7,991 bases of DNA from assembly GCA_913056415.1 (NCBI GenBank), contig CAJXNA010000083.1, forward strand, positions 1 through 7,991, given 5' to 3'. The notes under the pieces were generated by a model that had not been told where the DNA came from, did not search any database, and worked only from the letters and a program-made list of their open reading frames with translations. The translations under genes were made by a program, and so were the position numbers. This stretch comes from an uncultured Chloroflexota bacterium. Its GTDB lineage: Bacteria > Chloroflexota > Dehalococcoidia > SM23-28-2 > RBG-16-64-32. This document shows positions 6,242-7,991 of the stretch, piece after piece (the first letter of the stretch is position 1; every line of letters begins with the position of its first letter).

Positions 6242-7543
6242 CTAGGCCTTGGCCAGTAGACTATCCAGATCCGCCTCGCTGTGAAGGCTGCGGGCCAGGA
6301 GCACGAACTCCACGATGGAGCCGGATCGGTCGCGCAGACGCTGCAGCTTGGGCCCAATGGGGTCTATGGAGCTGGGCGTGTCGGCGTAGGAGCCGTAGAA
6401 GGCGAAGTAGGCCTGGTTGATGCGGCGAATGTATACCCCAAAAGATTCGAACTCGTCGCGCTTCTCGTTCATCAGCCTCTCAGCCTCCTCCACGCGTCCT
6501 TCGGCCAGCAGCTCCTCGACGCGGAGGCGGAGAGAGCGCATCTCGGTTCGGAAGTCGAAGTCGGCGGACGTCTGCGATGGTGATGGCGGTGGCGTTGGGG
6601 AGCCGTAACGTTGGACGAACAGGTCGGCCAGCTCGCGGCCGGCTAGGTTGGCGACCGTCTCGTTCAGCGTGCGCGCCTCCTGGCCGCTGAAGTAGCTGCG
6701 GCCGAGCGGATAGAACGCCAGGTACTGGTGGAGCCACTCGTGGATGACGGTCTCCACGACGCTGCGGTAGGAGGCGAGCTCTGGGATGACGCTGGGGTAG
6801 GTGGCGATGCCGCCGGTGTTGACGACGAGGGCGGAGACGCCGGTCTCCTCCGTCTCGCTCTCCACGGCGGCGACCGCCTCCGGCTCCAGACCTGGGACGA
6901 GGAGATAGCTGCGGTCCAGCTCGATGCGCTCACGGGGGGAGACGGCCAGCAGCTTGGGGGGGCGGTCGAGCTCAAAGTCCAGGGGTGGGAAGAAGAGGTC
7001 GATGTCGGAGAAGAGGGGCGGGTTCATGGCGAACCCCTGGTCGCGCAGGAAGTCGCTGATGCGGCCCTCCAGCGTCTCCTCCACCTCGTTCTCGATGGCT
7101 CGCCGCTCCCGACGGGCCTCCGCCAGCCGGTCGGGGTCTGAGCCATCGCCCCGACGGGCGCCCGTCTGGGCGCGCTCCAGGCTGCGGATGTCGGCCGTCA
7201 GCTCGAAGTAGCGGCCGATGAGGACATCCTCCTCGGCTCGGCTACGGCCGCCGTCGAACACGGTGGCCAGCTTGTACAGCCACTTCTCGGGTAGGTGGCG
7301 CAGCTCCCAGCCCACGATGTCATAGGCGTTGCGGTTGGCGACGGCGTCTATAGGGTCGTCGGAGGAGACGTCACGGAACAGGAGGACGCCGCCGGCGGTC
7401 GCGCCGACGATGAGCGGAATCACATATAGCGCGAGCACGCCGAGCGTATTGCTCGCGGTGAGCGCGGCCAGGGCACGCTTGCTGTCGATGGGAATCGCGG
7501 GTCGGGAGCGCATAGAGGGCCCGGCCCTGATAGGCTTCTTCAT
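6242..7543 (-). CDS. Membrane-anchored HExxH putative zinc metalloprotease
   Basis: I do not recognise a named family. Numbering from the ATG at 7543 (433 residues), a basic N-terminus is followed by one hydrophobic helix (about 28-56), predicting a type II anchor with the bulk outside the cell. A charged, probably helical region (about 100-165) comes next. The core has VVETVIHEWLHQYLAF, giving zinc ligands H268 and H272 with general base E269. Downstream, EARTLNETVANLAGRE offers E295 as a likely third ligand, 23 residues after the second His, in a gluzincin-like arrangement. The HExxHQ...NE pattern resembles predicted aminopeptidases of the DUF2265 type, but this is pattern likeness only. 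A Pro/Ser linker (315-325) and a charged helix (336-368) follow. A TTG at 7555 would add four residues; neither start has a good Shine-Dalgarno. The stop codon lies 1 nt from that of the channel gene, which converges on it. Confidence 0.75.
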   Translation of the reverse strand: MKKPIRAGPSMRSRPAIPIDSKRALAALTASNTLGVLALYVIPLIVGATAGGVLLFRDVSSDDPIDAVANRNAYDIVGWELRHLPEKWLYKLATVFDGGRSRAEEDVLIGRYFELTADIRSLERAQTGARRGDGSDPDRLAEARRERRAIENEVEETLEGRISDFLRDQGFAMNPPLFSDIDLFFPPLDFELDRPPKLLAVSPRERIELDRSYLLVPGLEPEAVAAVESETEETGVSALVVNTGGIATYPSVIPELASYRSVVETVIHEWLHQYLAFYPLGRSYFSGQEARTLNETVANLAGRELADLFVQRYGSPTPPPSPSQTSADFDFRTEMRSLRLRVEELLAEGRVEEAERLMNEKRDEFESFGVYIRRINQAYFAFYGSYADTPSSIDPIGPKLQRLRDRSGSIVEFVLLARSLHSEADLDSLLAKA

Positions 7544-7661
7544 GAATAAAAGCAATTCCGCCCGTCAGACGGTTCTCGATTCAAACGATTGACCCTCTTG
7601 CGATTGCTGTGTCAGGCTGTTTCCGGCCCCGAGCGGGCGCGAAATGCCGAGGGAGGACAGG
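7544..7661. other. Divergent intergenic region
   Basis: The stretch between the leftward metalloprotease and the rightward M24 gene must hold both promoters, and its left part is visibly more AT-rich than the flanking genes. TTGACC at 7589-7594 resembles a rightward -35 element, but the -10 position 17 nt on (TCAGGC) is poor. A small palindrome CCGTC-A-GACGG is at 7562-7572. No RNA gene is seen. Confidence 0.4.
7652..7656 (+). promoter_or_regulatory. Strong ribosome binding site for the M24 gene
   Basis: GGAGG lies 5 nt before the ATG at 7662. It is one of the best Shine-Dalgarno sequences in the window and fixes the start of the truncated gene at the right edge. Confidence 0.8.
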
Positions 7662-7991
7662 ATGGGTTCGAAGGGTTCGAGAGCGAAATCCCATGCCGAG
7701 TATGCGATCGAGACGGTCGATGGCGAAAACCAGGCGCCTTTTTCCGCAGACGAGTTCAAGGACCGCTTGCAGCGTGTCCGGCAGCAGATGGAATGCCAGC
7801 GGATCGATACGCTGCTCGTATCCGATCCCGCCAACCTGTATTATCTGAGCGGCTATCAGTGCTCCTGGTACCAGGATGGCCGGCCGCGGAATTGGTATCC
7901 CGCCAGCTGCATTGCGGTGAACGTTAATGCGGACGATTTCATCTATTTCGAAGATGTCGATGAAGTGATCAACAGCCGGATCACCTCGATC
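7662..7991 (+). CDS. Creatinase/Xaa-Pro peptidase (M24) family protein, N-terminal part, cut by window edge
   Basis: An ATG behind a strong GGAGG opens a frame of 110 codons that runs off the right edge without a stop. After about 25 variable residues comes FSADEFKDRLQRVRQQM, then IDTLLVSDPANLYYLSGYQ and WYPASCIAVNVNADDFIYFE. This is the N-terminal creatinase/prolidase domain typical of the M24 'pita-bread' family (Xaa-Pro dipeptidases and aminopeptidases, creatinase, ectoine hydrolase-like enzymes). That domain is not catalytic; the C-terminal metal-binding or creatinase-type catalytic domain lies outside the window, so the exact reaction cannot be told. Codon use differs from the neighbours: 6 of 7 tyrosines are TAT and most Asp codons are GAT, whereas the penicillin-binding protein uses TAT for only 3 of 29 tyrosines. 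This may reflect transfer from another lineage or a chimeric contig. The family call is good; the specific enzyme is open. Confidence 0.8.
   Translation, partial: MGSKGSRAKSHAEYAIETVDGENQAPFSADEFKDRLQRVRQQMECQRIDTLLVSDPANLYYLSGYQCSWYQDGRPRNWYPASCIAVNVNADDFIYFEDVDEVINSRITSI

Noticed and set aside
7514..7528. AGGGCC-C-GGCCCT palindrome near the metalloprotease start
   Set aside because: It lies inside the likely coding region, has no useful loop, and is easily expected by chance in GC-rich DNA.
7589..7617. Possible rightward promoter TTGACC-N17-TCAGGC
   Set aside because: The -35 half is good but the -10 half does not resemble TATAAT, so it is not called as a feature.
7663..7695. Repeated GGTTCGA resembling a tRNA T-loop
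   Set aside because: No acceptor, D or anticodon stems can be drawn; the bases encode the N-terminus of the M24 protein behind a strong ribosome binding site.

Overview
The window is GC-rich, gene-dense bacterial chromosome, probably from the phylum Chloroflexota (Dehalococcoidia-like). That assignment is inferred from three things: the Thr-Pro-rich tail on the class A penicillin-binding protein, the gatC-gatA-MOSC arrangement, and the general look of the proteins. No rRNA, tRNA, CRISPR array, transposase, phage gene or defence island was found. It reads mostly as housekeeping and envelope sequence with two less familiar membrane proteins.

Layout. Positions 1-2151 hold a leftward operon: gatC (TTG start), gatA and a MOSC-domain gene cut by the left edge. 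It is driven by a clear extended -10 promoter at 2193-2201. A 9-bp inverted repeat (2220-2243) sits just upstream of that promoter, in the divergent region. Positions 2291-5426 form a rightward pair, a class I SAM-dependent methyltransferase and, 7 nt later, a bifunctional class A penicillin-binding protein with all its catalytic motifs. After a 154-bp gap, 5581-6240 encodes a small two-helix ion-channel-like membrane protein. Its pore loop aligns with KcsA, but the selectivity filter is TVGHSE instead of TVGYGD. It converges, with one base between stop codons, on a leftward gene (6242-7543) for a membrane-anchored protein with an HEWLH metalloprotease motif. Divergent from that, 7662-7991 is the start of a creatinase/Xaa-Pro peptidase (M24) family gene that runs off the right edge. 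Its codon usage differs from its neighbours.

How the genes fit together. GatC and GatA belong to the GatCAB amidotransferase that makes Gln-tRNA(Gln) and/or Asn-tRNA(Asn); gatB is not in the window. The penicillin-binding protein polymerises and crosslinks peptidoglycan. Nothing in the sequence links the channel, the metalloprotease and the M24 enzyme functionally. The strongest candidates for something undescribed are the channel with the altered filter and the anchored HExxH protein.
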